The notes: generated from the letters alone by a model not told the origin. Shown: positions 18,751 through 29,070, counted from the stretch's first letter. The stretch: DNA of 55,216 bases from Pseudomonas kitaguniensis (GCF_009296165.1 NZ_VUAZ01000014.1:1-55216); one strand, 5' to 3'. Numbers and translations: made by a program.

Positions 18751-20672
18751 TACTCCGAATCTGGGCGACCACGCCGGGAAACCGCTTGCGCGAGGAACTC
18801 AGCGAACTGGGCGACGGGCATAGAGCCCAGGTCAGCACCTTCACGAGTACGCACAGCGACAGTCTGCATCTCGACTTCCCGATCTCCGATAACCAAAAGA
18901 TAGGGAACCTTGAGCAAAGTATGCTCACGGATTTTAAAGCCGATCTTTTCATTTCTCAAGTCGGACTTGGCACGAAAACCGCTTTCGTTGAGAGTTTTTT
19001 CAACTTCAGCCGCAAAATCTGCCTGTTTATCAGTGATATTCATGATCACTGCCTGGGTCGGAGCAAGCCACGCAGGGAATGCACCCTCGTAGTGCTCGAT
19101 CAGGATACCGACGAACCGTTCAAACGAGCCAAGGATCGCCCGATGCAGCATAACCGGGTGCTTACGGCTGTTATCTTCGGAGACGTATTCGGCCCCCAAA
19201 CGGATCGGCAGGTTAAAATCGAGCTGCAAAGTACCACATTGCCAGACACGACCAAGACAATCTTTCAGCGAGAACTCGATTTTCGGACCGTAGAAGGCGC
19301 CCTCGCCCGGCTGCAGATCGTACGCAAGGCCCGCGCTATCAAGCGCTGCGGCCAATGCAGCTTCGGCGCGATCCCATAGCTCGTCGGAACCGACACGTTT
19401 TTCCGGACGAGTGGACAGCTTCATTTCGACTTCGGTGAAGCCGAAATCGCGGTACACGTCCATGGTCAGTTTGATAAACGCAGCGGACTCGGCCTGCATC
19501 TGCTCTTCTGTGCAGAAGATGTGGGCGTCATCCTGCGTAAAGCCACGCACACGCATGATGCCGTGCAGTGCACCGGACGGCTCGTTACGGTGGCAGGCAC
19601 CGAACTCGGCCAGACGCAGCGGCAACTCGCGGTAGCTCTTCAAGCCCTGATTGAATACCTGCACGTGGCACGGGCAGTTCATCGGCTTGATGGCGTAGTC
19701 GCGGTTTTCCGACTGGGTGGTGAACATGTTGTCGGCGTAGTTGGCCCAGTGCCCGGATTTCTCCCAAAGGCTGCGGTCAACAACCTGCGGAGTTTTGATC
19801 TCCAGGTAGCCGTTGTCGCGCTGAACCTTGCGCATGTACTGCTCAAGCACTTGGTACAGGGTCCAGCCATTCGGGTGCCAGAACACCATGCCCGGCGCTT
19901 CTTCCTGAAGGTGGAACAGGTTCAGGCGCTTGCCGATTTTACGGTGGTCGCGCTTTTCGGCTTCTTCGATGCGCTGCACATAAGCAGCCAGTTGCTTTTT
20001 ATCCGCCCAGGCAGTGCCGTAGATCCGCTGCAACTGCTCGTTCTTCGCGTCGCCGCGCCAGTAGGCACCGGACAACTTGGTCAGCTTGAACGACTTGAGG
20101 AAGCGCGTATTCGGCACGTGCGGGCCACGGCACATGTCGACGTATTCTTCGTGGTAATACAGGCCCATGGCGTGCTCGTCCGGCATGTCTTCGACCAGGC
20201 GCAATTTGTAGTCTTCACCACGCGCGGTGAACACGTCGATCACTTCAGCGCGCGGCGTGACCTTCTTGATGACGTCGTAATCTTTTTCGATCAGCGCGTG
20301 CATGCGCGCCTCGATAGCGGCCATGTCGTCCGGAGTAAAAGGACGCTCATAGGCGATATCGTAATAGAAGCCTTCATCAATGACCGGGCCGATCACCATT
20401 TTCGCCGTCGGGTACAACTGTTTGACCGCGTGGCCAATCAGGTGCGCGCAGGAGTGGCGAATGATCTCGAGCCCCTCTTGATCCTTGGGCGTGATGATTT
20501 GCAGGCTGGCGTCACCGGTGATCAGGTCACTGGCGTCAACCAGCTTGCCGTCGACCTTGCCGGCCACGGTGGCTTTGGCCAGGCCTGCACCAATGGATGC
20601 GGCGACCTCGGCTACAGAAACCGAATGATCGAATGAACGTTGACTGCCATCGGGAAGAGTAATAGTTGGCAT
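18750..20672 (-). CDS. thrS: Threonyl-tRNA synthetase
   Basis: 640 residues, full length. TGS domain at the N-terminus ([28 protein letters not shown]), editing domain with [12 protein letters not shown], class II core with motif 2 around [30 protein letters not shown] and motif 3 in [23 protein letters not shown], then the anticodon-binding domain. ATG at 20672 is chosen since the TGS domain starts there; an upstream frame to 20705 adds nothing recognisable. First gene of the translation operon. Confidence 0.97.
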   Translation of the reverse strand: MPTITLPDGSQRSFDHSVSVAEVAASIGAGLAKATVAGKVDGKLVDASDLITGDASLQIITPKDQEGLEIIRHSCAHLIGHAVKQLYPTAKMVIGPVIDEGFYYDIAYERPFTPDDMAAIEARMHALIEKDYDVIKKVTPRAEVIDVFTARGEDYKLRLVEDMPDEHAMGLYYHEEYVDMCRGPHVPNTRFLKSFKLTKLSGAYWRGDAKNEQLQRIYGTAWADKKQLAAYVQRIEEAEKRDHRKIGKRLNLFHLQEEAPGMVFWHPNGWTLYQVLEQYMRKVQRDNGYLEIKTPQVVDRSLWEKSGHWANYADNMFTTQSENRDYAIKPMNCPCHVQVFNQGLKSYRELPLRLAEFGACHRNEPSGALHGIMRVRGFTQDDAHIFCTEEQMQAESAAFIKLTMDVYRDFGFTEVEMKLSTRPEKRVGSDELWDRAEAALAAALDSAGLAYDLQPGEGAFYGPKIEFSLKDCLGRVWQCGTLQLDFNLPIRLGAEYVSEDNSRKHPVMLHRAILGSFERFVGILIEHYEGAFPAWLAPTQAVIMNITDKQADFAAEVEKTLNESGFRAKSDLRNEKIGFKIREHTLLKVPYLLVIGDREVEMQTVAVRTREGADLGSMPVAQFAEFLAQAVSRRGRPDSE

Positions 20673-21037
20673 GGCGCCTCCTCTCCTAGTGGTGACCCCT
20701 ACCAAAGGTCACGTGGGTTGGGATGAGCCAGTACAAGATCCAATACCAGGCCGTTCAATGCTGAACGCCTGCCTTACAGCGGCAGGAGCCTTTCGGCCAA
20801 CCGATAATCGAACCAGAGTGACTGGAGTGAAATCAAAAAGATGGCAAGGCGGCAATTGGCGCGCCTGGAAAAAGCCAAGCGCAGGATGCTAGCACAGATG
20901 AACGGTCATCGCGCCGGTGCCGGCACGCGTAAATACAAATTCACGCTTTTATAGCGGCGAAAGTGAACTTGGGCTGTACGCCACGCCTCAAACGCACCGA
21001 GAATCGCCGTTCGTCCTCGACCCAAAGGAGCATCCAC
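20673..21037. other. 365-bp intergenic region upstream of thrS
   Basis: This divergent gap must hold the thrS promoter and leader on the minus strand and the promoter of the small exported protein on the plus strand. I see a small hairpin CTGCC-N7-GGCAG near 20770-20786 and a short basic reading frame (20841-20954, listed separately). No T-box or tRNA-like structure is evident. Confidence 0.4.
20841..20954 (+). CDS. Possible 37-residue basic small protein
   Basis: ATG to TAG frame encoding a peptide that starts MARRQLARLEKAKRRMLAQM and ends YKFTLL, with about a third basic residues and a helical first half. The only ribosome-binding candidate is GGAG 13 nt upstream, which is poor. It does not overlap a known gene. 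No family recognised; it may be chance. Confidence 0.2.
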   Translation: MARRQLARLEKAKRRMLAQMNGHRAGAGTRKYKFTLL

Positions 21038-21352
21038 ATGATGCGTTTTACCTCGACCCTCGCTCTCGCCGCTTCCCTGGCATTCCTGTCCCTCGGCGCC
21101 CAAGCTGCTGCGCCATCGAACTGGCCGGACGGCGCCCGTGACAGCTTCGTCAAAGATTGCAGTGCGGCCGCCAGCCAGAACGTTGACGCCAAAACTGCCA
21201 AAGATCACTGTGAATGCGGCGCCGACAAGATCAACGCTGAATTGAGCACTGCAGAGATCAAAGAGCTCATGACCAACCAGAATGCCAGCCAAGAGCTCAA
21301 GACCAAAGCGGTCACGGCGATTTCTTCCTGCAAAGTCGTGAAGAAAAAGTAA
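21038..21352 (+). CDS. Small exported protein of unknown function
   Basis: 104 residues. A signal peptide (MMRFTSTLALAASLAFLSLGAQA) precedes a small helical domain with cysteines in FVKDCSAAA, DHCECGADK and AISSCKVV, a pattern that could form two disulfides in the periplasm. AAAGGAG ends 7 bp before ATG 21038, which fixes the start over the longer frame. Monocistronic, followed by a hairpin. I do not recognise a named family beyond conserved hypothetical proteins of pseudomonads. Confidence 0.8.
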   Translation: MMRFTSTLALAASLAFLSLGAQAAAPSNWPDGARDSFVKDCSAAASQNVDAKTAKDHCECGADKINAELSTAEIKELMTNQNASQELKTKAVTAISSCKVVKKK

Positions 21353-21463
21353 TGAAGGCCGCTGATCCGACCGCCGGATTGCGTGAAAAACGCGGTTAAA
21401 ACTGCTATTTCTCACAAATTACGCAGCTTTTACGGCTTTTTTTATCAGCTGATATTTCGTGCC

Positions 21464-21486
21464 AAAGCCCCGTAGATCGGGGCTTT
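21464..21486 (+). terminator. Hairpin AAAGCCCCG-TAGAT-CGGGGCTTT
   Basis: Nine-bp perfect stem with a 5-nt loop about 110 bp after the small exported protein gene. The stem ends in TTT but no longer T-run follows. Confidence 0.55.
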
Positions 21487-21641
21487 CAGCCAGCCGAAGA
21501 ACTAAACGCAACGCTATTGATTAGCAAACAGTGCCTAGGGGGGGCTCCCAAGTCGAACATTTCGACTATGATACCCCGGTGTGCCCAGTTGGCCTGAGCA
21601 GCACAGCACTACTGAAAATATATGTTTCTTGGAGATACACC

Positions 21642-21854
21642 ATGTCTAATCGCCAAAACGGCACCGTTAAATGGTTCAACGATGAAAAAGGCTTCGGCTT
21701 CATCACTCCTACAGGTGGCGGTGACGACCTGTTCGTACACTTCAAAGCTATCGAAAGCGACGGTTTCAAAAGCCTGAAAGAAGGCCAAACCGTTTCCTTC
21801 GTGGCTGAGAAAGGCCAAAAGGGTATGCAAGCTGCACAGGTTCGCGCTGAGTAA
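21642..21854 (+). CDS. Cold-shock domain protein (CspA family)
   Basis: 70 residues, one cold-shock domain: [18 protein letters not shown] contains RNP1 (KGFGFI) and DDLFVHF contains RNP2. It is an RNA chaperone that binds single-stranded nucleic acid. ATG 21642 follows TTGGAGA; the longer upstream frame is leader. The leader carries a run of seven G near 21537 and a hairpin AGTCGAA-CAT-TTCGACT (21551-21567), so post-transcriptional control is plausible. A strong terminator follows. Which csp paralogue it is cannot be told. Confidence 0.96.
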   Translation: MSNRQNGTVKWFNDEKGFGFITPTGGGDDLFVHFKAIESDGFKSLKEGQTVSFVAEKGQKGMQAAQVRAE

Positions 21855-21866
21855 TCTGCGCTGAGC

Positions 21867-21900
21867 TAAAAAAAACCCCGTCCATGTGACGGGGTTTTTT
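21867..21900 (+). terminator. Rho-independent terminator of the cold-shock gene
   Basis: AAAAAACCCCGTC-CATGT-GACGGGGTTTTTT: strong stem flanked by A and T runs, so it can stop transcription from both sides, including the convergent inhibitor-like gene. Confidence 0.92.
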
Positions 21901-21927
21901 ATGCGCATTAGAAAAGCCGGCGGGCTA

Positions 21928-22248
21928 TCAGCCGCAATTGACTCGCGTAATCACCAGGTCGTCGTCGGTGTTCAGGTTCAGGCGGTCGGAGCGGTATTCC
22001 AGCGTGACCATATCGTTGGGCTTGAGGATTCTTGCGTTCTGCGCACCGGCACGCGTACGCGCCTGATCCAGCAATTGGGGCGAGGCCTTCTGGCCTACGG
22101 CGAACTCGGCGGCTTTCGATTCACAGCGGCTATAGGCTGGGTCAGCAACGGCGGCCTCTTTGCCTTGCGCTGGAGCGCCCGGAGTGCTGCAACCCGCCAA
22201 CGCGAGTGCAGCCAACAGAGTACCGAATGATGCGAGCTTCCAAGGCAT
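21928..22248 (-). CDS. Lipoprotein of the I78 peptidase-inhibitor family
   Basis: 106 residues starting at ATG 22248 (MPWKLASFGTLLAALALAGCS): a lipoprotein signal with lipobox LAGC, then a short linker and a C-terminal domain with LKPNDMVTLEYRSDRLNLNTDDDLVITRVNCG. The DRLN-N..D-I-RV-CG pattern is that of the potato-inhibitor-like I78 family. It would be a membrane-anchored periplasmic serine protease inhibitor. The longer frame upstream to 22296 lacks a signal. Family assignment from remembered consensus. Confidence 0.8.
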   Translation of the reverse strand: MPWKLASFGTLLAALALAGCSTPGAPAQGKEAAVADPAYSRCESKAAEFAVGQKASPQLLDQARTRAGAQNARILKPNDMVTLEYRSDRLNLNTDDDLVITRVNCG

Positions 22249-22392
22249 GAAGCCTCCTATGTAAAAAAATGGACAGAGATCGTGCGACAGCAGCAAGGCG
22301 GATAGGTTTCAAGACGTAAATCGCCAAGCGGCCAGTCTGCCTGACTCAAGACGCGCATTCGCCCAGGCAATCGTCACCAGATATGAACGTAT

Positions 22393-22701
22393 TCAGTAGA
22401 CGTCGATGTAGTCAAACGGCGGGTCTGGCCAGTTTTGCTTGAGCGCATTAAAAATCTGCATCACCCAGACTTCATCGCTGGCCGCTACGTTGCCCACATA
22501 ACCAGAGCCTTTAGCCCAGGTTTCCAGGCGAAAAAGCAGGCCATCGATGTCCACACCGCCTACGGCTTTGCCGGAGGATATAAAGGCGATACCGGCCTTG
22601 GTCACGCGTAATTGGGTGTGTTCGTCGTCACTCGCACTGGCGAGCAATTGACGAACAGCCTCCAGCGTCAGGCCATCGGGGTTGTTCAAGTCGATCTGCA
22701 C
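22393..22701 (-). CDS. Conserved hypothetical protein
   Basis: 102 residues from a GTG start at 22701 with GGGGA 7 bp upstream. The protein is acidic, soluble and ends in FDYIDVY; no signal peptide or membrane segment. It is of a type seen widely in pseudomonads (LRVTKAGIAFIS...DGLLFRLETW), but no function is known to me. Transcribed alone. Confidence 0.72.
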   Translation of the reverse strand: MQIDLNNPDGLTLEAVRQLLASASDDEHTQLRVTKAGIAFISSGKAVGGVDIDGLLFRLETWAKGSGYVGNVAASDEVWVMQIFNALKQNWPDPPFDYIDVY

Positions 22702-22874
22702 GCGGTGGTCCCCGGCAATTAAGATGGCGGACAGTGTCGCACAGCGTGTGCCTCATTTCGAAGCACCTGCGGCCTAAGTAGCAGTGCCAAACACACCGCA
22801 AAAATGCTTAACTGCGGCGGCAAGAACCGCGTTTCAGCGCACTACACAGTAATTCAGCCCCGCGAGCCCACACC

Positions 22875-23087
22875 ATGAGCACCGTAACCCTGCAAGCCGA
22901 CATCAAAGCCAAGTGGCCTCAAGGACAGGGCTCTTACAGCCCTGGAAGCCCGGAAGAGTTGGCAATCATTGGCATCGACTTGCTGGTCAAAGAGATGGGC
23001 ACCCAAGCCGCGCAGGCCTTCATCGGCCAGGTATTCGAGAAATACCCGGCCGATCATATGGGCGCACACAACCCCGAGCGCGAATAA
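22875..23087 (+). CDS. Conserved small hypothetical protein
   Basis: 70 residues, MSTVTLQADIKAKWPQGQGS to HNPERE. No signal or membrane segment. The ribosome site is weak. Stop lies 33 bp from the convergent nucleoside hydrolase stop, with an imperfect GC-rich inverted repeat (23093-23114) between them. Function unknown. Confidence 0.65.
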   Translation: MSTVTLQADIKAKWPQGQGSYSPGSPEELAIIGIDLLVKEMGTQAAQAFIGQVFEKYPADHMGAHNPERE

Positions 23088-23120
23088 GAACCGGCCGGCG
23101 AACGCCGACCGGCAAGCACA

Positions 23121-24149
23121 TTACTTCAGACGCGCGAGGCGCTCGGTCAGCAGATCGAAGAAGCCTTGAGCATTGCCGTTCTCAACCCAGAACGCGTTCT
23201 TCGGTTGTTTCAGGCCATCGTACCAATCCACGATGGTCTGGCCGAAGGTCGGGCCTTCGCGGCTGTCGACGACCACGTTAACTTCACGGCCGCTGAACAG
23301 CTCAGGCTTGAGCAGGTAGGCAATCACAGTGGCATCGTGTACCGGGCCGCCGGGGATGCCGTAGTGTTCCATATCGCCTTTTACGTATTCATTGAGAATA
23401 CTGCTGACGACCTTGCTGGCGTTGTTATTGAGGTCGGCGATCTTTTTCAGGCGCGCGTCACTGGTCAGCACCTTATGGGTCACGTCCAGTGGCAGGTAGG
23501 TCAGCTTGACGCCACTTTTCAGCACGATCTCGGCCGCAACCGGGTCAGCGAACAGATTAAACTCGGCCACCGGCGTGATATTGCCGCCATTGAAGTGCGC
23601 GCCGCCCATCACCACCACTTCCTTGATGCCTTGGGTGATTTCCGGCGCTTGGGTGAGTGCCAGTGCGAGGTTGGTCTGCGGGCCGAGCATGGCGATGGTG
23701 ATGCTGTGCGGCTTGGCGGTGCTCAGGGTTTTGATCAAGTAATCAACCGCATTGCCTTCGGCCAGGGCTTTTTTCGGCTCGTGCACGGTGACGCCGGAGA
23801 TACCTTCCTTGCCGTGAATATTCTCGGCATAAATCGGCGTGCGCAGCAGCGGTTTTGGTGCACCGGCGTACACCGGGATGTCCTCACGCCCTGCCCACTC
23901 GCGCGCCAGGCGCGCGTTGCGGGAGGTTTTGTCGAGCCGCACATTACCCGCAACGGTGGTTAGCGCACGAATGCTCAATTCCTCTGGGGAGGCCATCGCG
24001 AACAGCAAGGCCACCACGTCATCGGCACCCGGGTCGGTGTCGATGATCAGGTCGATTTTTTCCGCCGCGTGGGCGTTGGCTGCAGTGAGCGCGGACAAAA
24101 GCAAAACACTCCGAAACAGGTTTTTCAGGGTGGGAAGACCACGTTGCAT
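23121..24149 (-). CDS. Exported inosine-uridine type nucleoside hydrolase
   Basis: 342 residues. The first 28 form a signal peptide (LFRSVLLLSALTAANAHA), then the family signature IDLIIDTDPGADDVVALLFA, whose aspartates bind calcium and ribose. NAEQ-type stretches such as VVMGGAHFNGGNITPVAEFN follow, as in IU-nucleoside hydrolases. AAGGAGAG precedes ATG 24149. It would split ribonucleosides to ribose and base in the periplasm. It is the last gene of the rbs operon, 26 bp after rbsD, which fits feeding ribose to RbsB. Most bacterial homologues (RihA/B/C) are cytoplasmic. Confidence 0.9.
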   Translation of the reverse strand: MQRGLPTLKNLFRSVLLLSALTAANAHAAEKIDLIIDTDPGADDVVALLFAMASPEELSIRALTTVAGNVRLDKTSRNARLAREWAGREDIPVYAGAPKPLLRTPIYAENIHGKEGISGVTVHEPKKALAEGNAVDYLIKTLSTAKPHSITIAMLGPQTNLALALTQAPEITQGIKEVVVMGGAHFNGGNITPVAEFNLFADPVAAEIVLKSGVKLTYLPLDVTHKVLTSDARLKKIADLNNNASKVVSSILNEYVKGDMEHYGIPGGPVHDATVIAYLLKPELFSGREVNVVVDSREGPTFGQTIVDWYDGLKQPKNAFWVENGNAQGFFDLLTERLARLK

Positions 24150-24175
24150 GAAACTCTCCTTGTCTTGGGAAAACG

Positions 24176-24580
24176 CTAGAAGGTGACGCCGGATACCAGC
24201 GCGATATTACAGTAAGGCTGGCACTCACCAGTGCGCACCACGGCGCGGGCCTTACGGCTGAGCTGCTTGAATTCTTCGTGGCTGAGCAGGCGTCGCTCGC
24301 CGAGCGCTGCCTGCGCGGTCAAGGTGTTAAGTGCCGCCAGCGCCGGCGGCTGCTTGAGCAGAATTTCTTCCGCCAACACGTGGCTTTCCACCTGCATCTC
24401 GCTCAGCACAATACGCAGGGTGCTGATGAAATCCGGAATGCCCTGAGTCAGCGCCAAGTCAATTAACTCGACGCCCGGCGGCACCGGCAGGCCAGCGTCG
24501 CCGATCACCAGAATATCGCCGTGCCCCAACGATGCGATCACGCGTGACAGGGCAATATTGAGCAGAGGTGTCTTTTTCAT
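24176..24580 (-). CDS. rbsD: D-ribose pyranase
   Basis: 134 residues; the catalytic His20 sits in [18 protein letters not shown], and the C-terminal [17 protein letters not shown] closes the active site. It converts beta-pyranose to furanose ribose so that RbsK can use it. Its start overlaps the rbsK stop by 4 bp. Confidence 0.96.
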   Translation of the reverse strand: MKKTPLLNIALSRVIASLGHGDILVIGDAGLPVPPGVELIDLALTQGIPDFISTLRIVLSEMQVESHVLAEEILLKQPPALAALNTLTAQAALGERRLLSHEEFKQLSRKARAVVRTGECQPYCNIALVSGVTF

Positions 24581-25494
24581 GAGGGCACAAAACCTTGAAC
24601 GTCATGCAGCGTAGGGATAGAAGGTTGCGCACCGGCGCGAGTCACCGACAACGCCGCTGCCACCTGGCCAAAACGGATGGCCTCGGCTTCGGTTTTGCCG
24701 TTGGCAAGCGCTGCGGCAAAGCCTCCGACGAAGGTGTCACCGGCGGCCGTGGTGTCCACCGCCTTGACTTTGGGCGCCACTAAATGCTCGAAATTTTTGC
24801 CATCGGCAAACAGCGCGCCCTGGGCGCCGAGGGTAATGATGACCTTGCCGGCGCCCGCGTTGATCAGTTGCGTTGCCGCGAGCTTGGCGGTGTCCAGGCA
24901 GTCAACCTGCACGCCACTTAATGCGCTGGCTTCACTTTCGTTGGGAATCAGATAATCGATCGAGGCGTACCACTCAGCCGGCAACGGGCCACTGGCCGGC
25001 GCCGGGTTGAGGATCACCGTCTTGCCCAGTTCACGACCGCGCTTCAGGGCGTGCCCCACGGTGTTCATCGGCACTTCCAACTGGCAGATGATCACGTCGG
25101 CCGCCTGCAACACAGCGTCAGCGGCGTGCAACGACGCGGGGCTCAGTTCAGCGTTGCTGCCGGCCACGATCACAATCGCGTTCTGGCTGCTGTCATCTAC
25201 CACAATCAACGCCACGCCGCTGGAACCGTCCACGCTGCTCACGGCCTGGCAATCGATGCCCTCTACCTGCAGCGCATCGCGCAATTGGCTGCCATAGGCG
25301 TCGGTGCCGACGCAGCCGATCATCGCCACCTCAGCTCCCAGGCGCGCCGACGCCACGGCCTGGTTGGCGCCCTTGCCGCCGGGGACGGTTGCAAAGGTTT
25401 GGCCGATCAAGGTTTCACCGGCGCGCGGCAAGCGGCTGGCGCGGGTGACCAGGTCCATGTTCAAGCTGCCTACTACCACTACTTTTGCTGGCAT
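24577..25494 (-). CDS. rbsK: Ribokinase
   Basis: 305 residues of the PfkB family: N-terminal GSLNMDLV and [17 protein letters not shown]-terminal ATP/catalytic motif [18 protein letters not shown] with the catalytic aspartate. It phosphorylates ribose to ribose 5-phosphate. 23 bp after rbsR, 4-bp overlap with rbsD. Confidence 0.97.
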   Translation of the reverse strand: MPAKVVVVGSLNMDLVTRASRLPRAGETLIGQTFATVPGGKGANQAVASARLGAEVAMIGCVGTDAYGSQLRDALQVEGIDCQAVSSVDGSSGVALIVVDDSSQNAIVIVAGSNAELSPASLHAADAVLQAADVIICQLEVPMNTVGHALKRGRELGKTVILNPAPASGPLPAEWYASIDYLIPNESEASALSGVQVDCLDTAKLAATQLINAGAGKVIITLGAQGALFADGKNFEHLVAPKVKAVDTTAAGDTFVGGFAAALANGKTEAEAIRFGQVAAALSVTRAGAQPSIPTLHDVQGFVPS

Positions 25495-25517
25495 ACATCA
25501 ATTCTCATCAATTCGGT

Positions 25518-26540
25518 TCAGCGGTAATGGGCGAACACACCGGCAAACGGTGCCGTCGACTCACGCAAAACAATACTCGGCGTCACGATGCGTTGATCGA
25601 TCGGCAGTTGGGGTGTCGCAATTCGTCGCAGTAAAAGTTCGGCGGCCGTCTCGCCCAATTGCACGATCGACTGCCCCACCGTGGTCAGCGCCGGGTACAC
25701 GTAACGGCCCATTTGAATATCATCAAAACCGATGACCGACAGCTCACCCGGCACGCGGATATTACGCTCGGCCGCGGCGCGCAATACGCCGAAACCAATC
25801 ATGTCATTGCTGGCGAAAATCGCGCTGGGCGGGTTTTCCGAGAGCAATTGCACCGCTGCGGCATAACCGCCGGTGCTGGTAAAATCACTCGCCTGCGTCC
25901 GACTGGCCGCCACCTCCACGCCCGCCTCATGCAGTGCGCGGTGATACCCGGCCAACCGCATTTGCGCCACGCGGGTGTGGCCGGGGCCGCCGATACAGGC
26001 GATGTCGCGGTGGCCCAGCTCAAGCAAATGCCGGGTCGCCAAGTAGGCGCCCTGCTCGTGATCGATACGCACCAGGTCGACATCTATACCGTCCAGCGCG
26101 CGGTCGACAATCACCATCGGCGTGCGCACCGCGTTCAAGCCGGCGGCAAGGCCACTGTCGTCGCCGCCCACCGAGGTCACGATCAAGCCGTCGATGCGCT
26201 TCTCGAGCAACACCCGCAAGTAGCTGCGCTGCTTCTCGGCGTTATCGTCGGAGTTGCACAGGATTACGCAATAGCCATTACGCTCGCAATAATCCTCGAT
26301 GCCTCGCGCCAACTCCGCGAAATACGGGTTGAGGCTGTTGGGCACGAGCAGGCCGATGGTGGCGGTGGTCTTGGCCTTGAGCGAGCGCGCGACCGCACTC
26401 GGTACGTAGTCCAGTTGCTTGATCGCCGCCTCGACCTTGACCCGCACAGGCTCGCTGACCGGCCGCGACTTGTTCACCACATGTGACACGGTGGTGTAGG
26501 AAATACCCGCAAGCGCTGCCACATCCTTGATCGTTGCCAT
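25518..26540 (-). CDS. rbsR: Ribose operon repressor, LacI family
   Basis: 340 residues: helix-turn-helix ATIKDVAALAGISYTTVSHVVNKSRPVS at the extreme N-terminus, hinge at YVPSAVARSLKAK, then a ribose-binding-protein-like core (IGLLVPNSLNPYFAELARGIED). Placement between rbsC and rbsK supports RbsR. The likely operator is CGCAAACGTTTGCG upstream of rbsB. Confidence 0.93.
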   Translation of the reverse strand: MATIKDVAALAGISYTTVSHVVNKSRPVSEPVRVKVEAAIKQLDYVPSAVARSLKAKTTATIGLLVPNSLNPYFAELARGIEDYCERNGYCVILCNSDDNAEKQRSYLRVLLEKRIDGLIVTSVGGDDSGLAAGLNAVRTPMVIVDRALDGIDVDLVRIDHEQGAYLATRHLLELGHRDIACIGGPGHTRVAQMRLAGYHRALHEAGVEVAASRTQASDFTSTGGYAAAVQLLSENPPSAIFASNDMIGFGVLRAAAERNIRVPGELSVIGFDDIQMGRYVYPALTTVGQSIVQLGETAAELLLRRIATPQLPIDQRIVTPSIVLRESTAPFAGVFAHYR

Positions 26541-26543
26541 GGT

Positions 26544-27521
26544 TTAGCCCCGCCGACTGGCGCGCTGGCTACGATAGGTGTCGAGGACCACGGCAATCAC
26601 GATTACCGCACCGGTGATGATGCGTTTGGTCGGCTCCGTAGCACCGATCTGCGCCAGGCCCGCCGCCAATACCGAAATAATCAGCACGCCGAAGAACGTA
26701 CTGATAACTGAGCCGCGCCCGCCCATCAGGCTGGTGCCGCCGATTACCACGGCCGCAATCACCTGCAACTCCAGGCCGGAGCCGGCGTTCGGGTCTGCCG
26801 CTTCCAGGCGCGAGATCTGGAACAACGCCGCCACACCGGCCAACAGGCCCATCAGGCTGAATACCAGGATCTTGTAGGGCTTGGGGTTGATGCCGGCCAG
26901 CCGCACGGCCTCTTCGTTGGTGCCGATACCGATCAGGTAGCGACCAAACACGGTACGCGTCAACACCAGTTGGGCGACGATAATCACCAGCAGCGCAATG
27001 ATAAACGATGGCGAAATACCGAAGGCAATCGGGTTCGACAGCCAGGCGAACGAGTCACCGATGTAGGCGGTGCGCGAGCCGGTCATCTGATACGCCACGC
27101 CGCGCGCCATTTCAAGCACGCCGAGGGACACGATAAACGAAGGAATGCGCCAGGCCACAGTGATCGAGCCAGTAATGGTGCCGGCCAACGCCGCACAACC
27201 CATGCCGAGCAAGGCCGCTGGCAACACGCTCCAGCCCCAGCCGAGAATCGCCACGCTGACCGCCGACGCGGCCAGTGCCAGCACCGAGCCCACCGACAGG
27301 TCGATACCGCCGATGATCAGGATAAAGGTCATGCCCACCGCCAGCACCATCAGGTCGGGGATCTGGTTGGCCAAGGTGCTGAAGGTGTCGTAGGACAGGA
27401 AGTGATCGCTCAACACCGAGAACAGCGCGATCATCGCCAACAAGGCGCCCGCCAGCCCCAGGTAGGTGCCGAGGCCATAGAAGTTGCCAGCGGTTTTACC
27501 GGGCGAATGTGTAGTTTTCAT
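26544..27521 (-). CDS. rbsC: Ribose ABC transporter permease
   Basis: 325 residues, about eight to ten membrane helices, BPD-type permease of the sugar (RbsC/XylH) class. IGGIDLSVGSVLALAASAVS and GTNEEAVRLAGINPKPYKILVFSLMGLLAG are the diagnostic stretches. Its ATG overlaps the rbsA stop by 4 bp. Confidence 0.96.
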   Translation of the reverse strand: MKTTHSPGKTAGNFYGLGTYLGLAGALLAMIALFSVLSDHFLSYDTFSTLANQIPDLMVLAVGMTFILIIGGIDLSVGSVLALAASAVSVAILGWGWSVLPAALLGMGCAALAGTITGSITVAWRIPSFIVSLGVLEMARGVAYQMTGSRTAYIGDSFAWLSNPIAFGISPSFIIALLVIIVAQLVLTRTVFGRYLIGIGTNEEAVRLAGINPKPYKILVFSLMGLLAGVAALFQISRLEAADPNAGSGLELQVIAAVVIGGTSLMGGRGSVISTFFGVLIISVLAAGLAQIGATEPTKRIITGAVIVIAVVLDTYRSQRASRRG

Positions 27522-29070
27522 GGGGTATCCCTAAGCACTGCGTCGTTGAGCAGCGCATCACGTTTTTTATAGCCGGCAAACGCGGCGGCGAGCAATTCGT
27601 CCTGGGTCCAGCTGTCACGCTCGAACGTATCGATCAGGCGCCCGGCGGAGAGCACGCCAATTCGGTCGCAGATCAACATCAGTTCACGCAGGTCGCTGGA
27701 CACCACGACCAGCGCTTTGCCCTGGCGAGTCAGGTCGCCGAGCAGCGCATAAATATCGAATTTGGCGCCGACGTCGATGCCACGCGTCGGCTCATCGAAC
27801 AGCATCACCGCGCAATCGCGCTCCAGCCAACGACCAATCACGACCTTTTGCTGGTTGCCGCCCGACAACTCGGACACCAACTGCGCCGGGCTTGAGCTGC
27901 GGATGCGCATCGCATCGATCTGGCGCTTGGCCAGGGCGGTTTCGTCACGGCTATTCACCACGCCGCCAGCGGAAATTTCCGGCATGTTGCCCAAGGCAAT
28001 ATTGGCGCTGATGGACTGGGTCAATAGCAGGCCTTCGCCCTTGCGGTCTTCGGTGATCAGGGCGATGCCATGACCGACCGCATCCACCGGCGAACGAATG
28101 CTCACAACCTGCGCTGGCGAGCCCAGCGCCACCGTGCCGCTGTCGGCCAGGTCGGCACCAAAGATCAGCCGCAACAGTTCGGTACGACCGGCACCGATCA
28201 GGCCCGAGATGCCATAGATTTCACCGGCGCGCACCTCAAAAGACACGTCGCGAACCTTGTCCGAACGGGTCAGCCCTTTCACCGTCAAGGCCGGGCCGCC
28301 GAGGGTGCGCGGGCCCAAGTCGATCTGTTCGCCTAACTCGCGACCGACCATCAAGGTCACCAACTGCTCGCTGTTGTAGTTGGCCATCGGCTCGACGCAG
28401 ACCAGCTTGCCGTCGCGCAATACCGCAATGCGCTGTGCGACGCGGGCCAGCTCTTCGAGCCGGTGAGAAATATAAATAATCGCCACACCGCGCGCTTGCA
28501 GGCGGGTGATTTGTTCAAACAGCATCTCGACTTCACGCGCGGTGAGCATGGCCGTGGGTTCGTCGAGAATCAGGACATGGCAGTCGCCGATCAGGTTGCG
28601 GGCGATTTCGACCATTTGTTGATGGCCGATGCCGAGGCTGCCGACGAGGGTGTCCGGGTCGATCGCATCGAGGCCGACTTGCGCCATGGCTTCGATCGCG
28701 GCTTTGCGCAATTGCTTGCGGCTGATCCAACCGCAGTTGCTGGGCAGGTTATCGAGGAACAGGTTTTCGGCGACCGTGAGGGTGGGCAACAGGTTGAGTT
28801 CCTGCATGACCATGCGCACGCCCAGCCCTTCGGCGTGGGTACGGCTGCCGGGGCGGTAATCCTGACCATTGAACTGCATGTGCCCGTCAGTCGGCGTGAC
28901 CAGCCCGCCGATAATCTTCGACAACGTGCTTTTACCTGCGCCGTTCTCACCGGTCAGCGCCAGCACTTCCCCGCGATTAAGCGTCAGGGTGATGTCGGAC
29001 AGAACCGGTTGGGCATAGGTTTTGCCGATACCGCTGACGAGAGGACAGCGTTCGGGGCGGAAGATGACAT
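27518..29070 (-). CDS. rbsA: Ribose ABC transporter ATP-binding protein, frameshifted near the N-terminus
   Basis: Two-domain sugar ATPase: first Walker A GENGAGKST, signature LGIGHQQMVEIARN; second domain with degenerate Walker A GLIGAGRTELLRL and signature LSGGNQQKVVIGRWL. The continuous frame has an odd N-terminus reaching into rbsB (to a TTG at 29161). In another frame ATG 29070 with GGAG 8 bp upstream reads MSSSAPNAVLS, a normal RbsA start, and joins the main frame if one base is restored near 29038 (TCGTC to TCGGTC), giving SVSGIGKTYAQPV and 517 residues. The start is 56 bp after rbsB, as expected. Confidence 0.92.
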
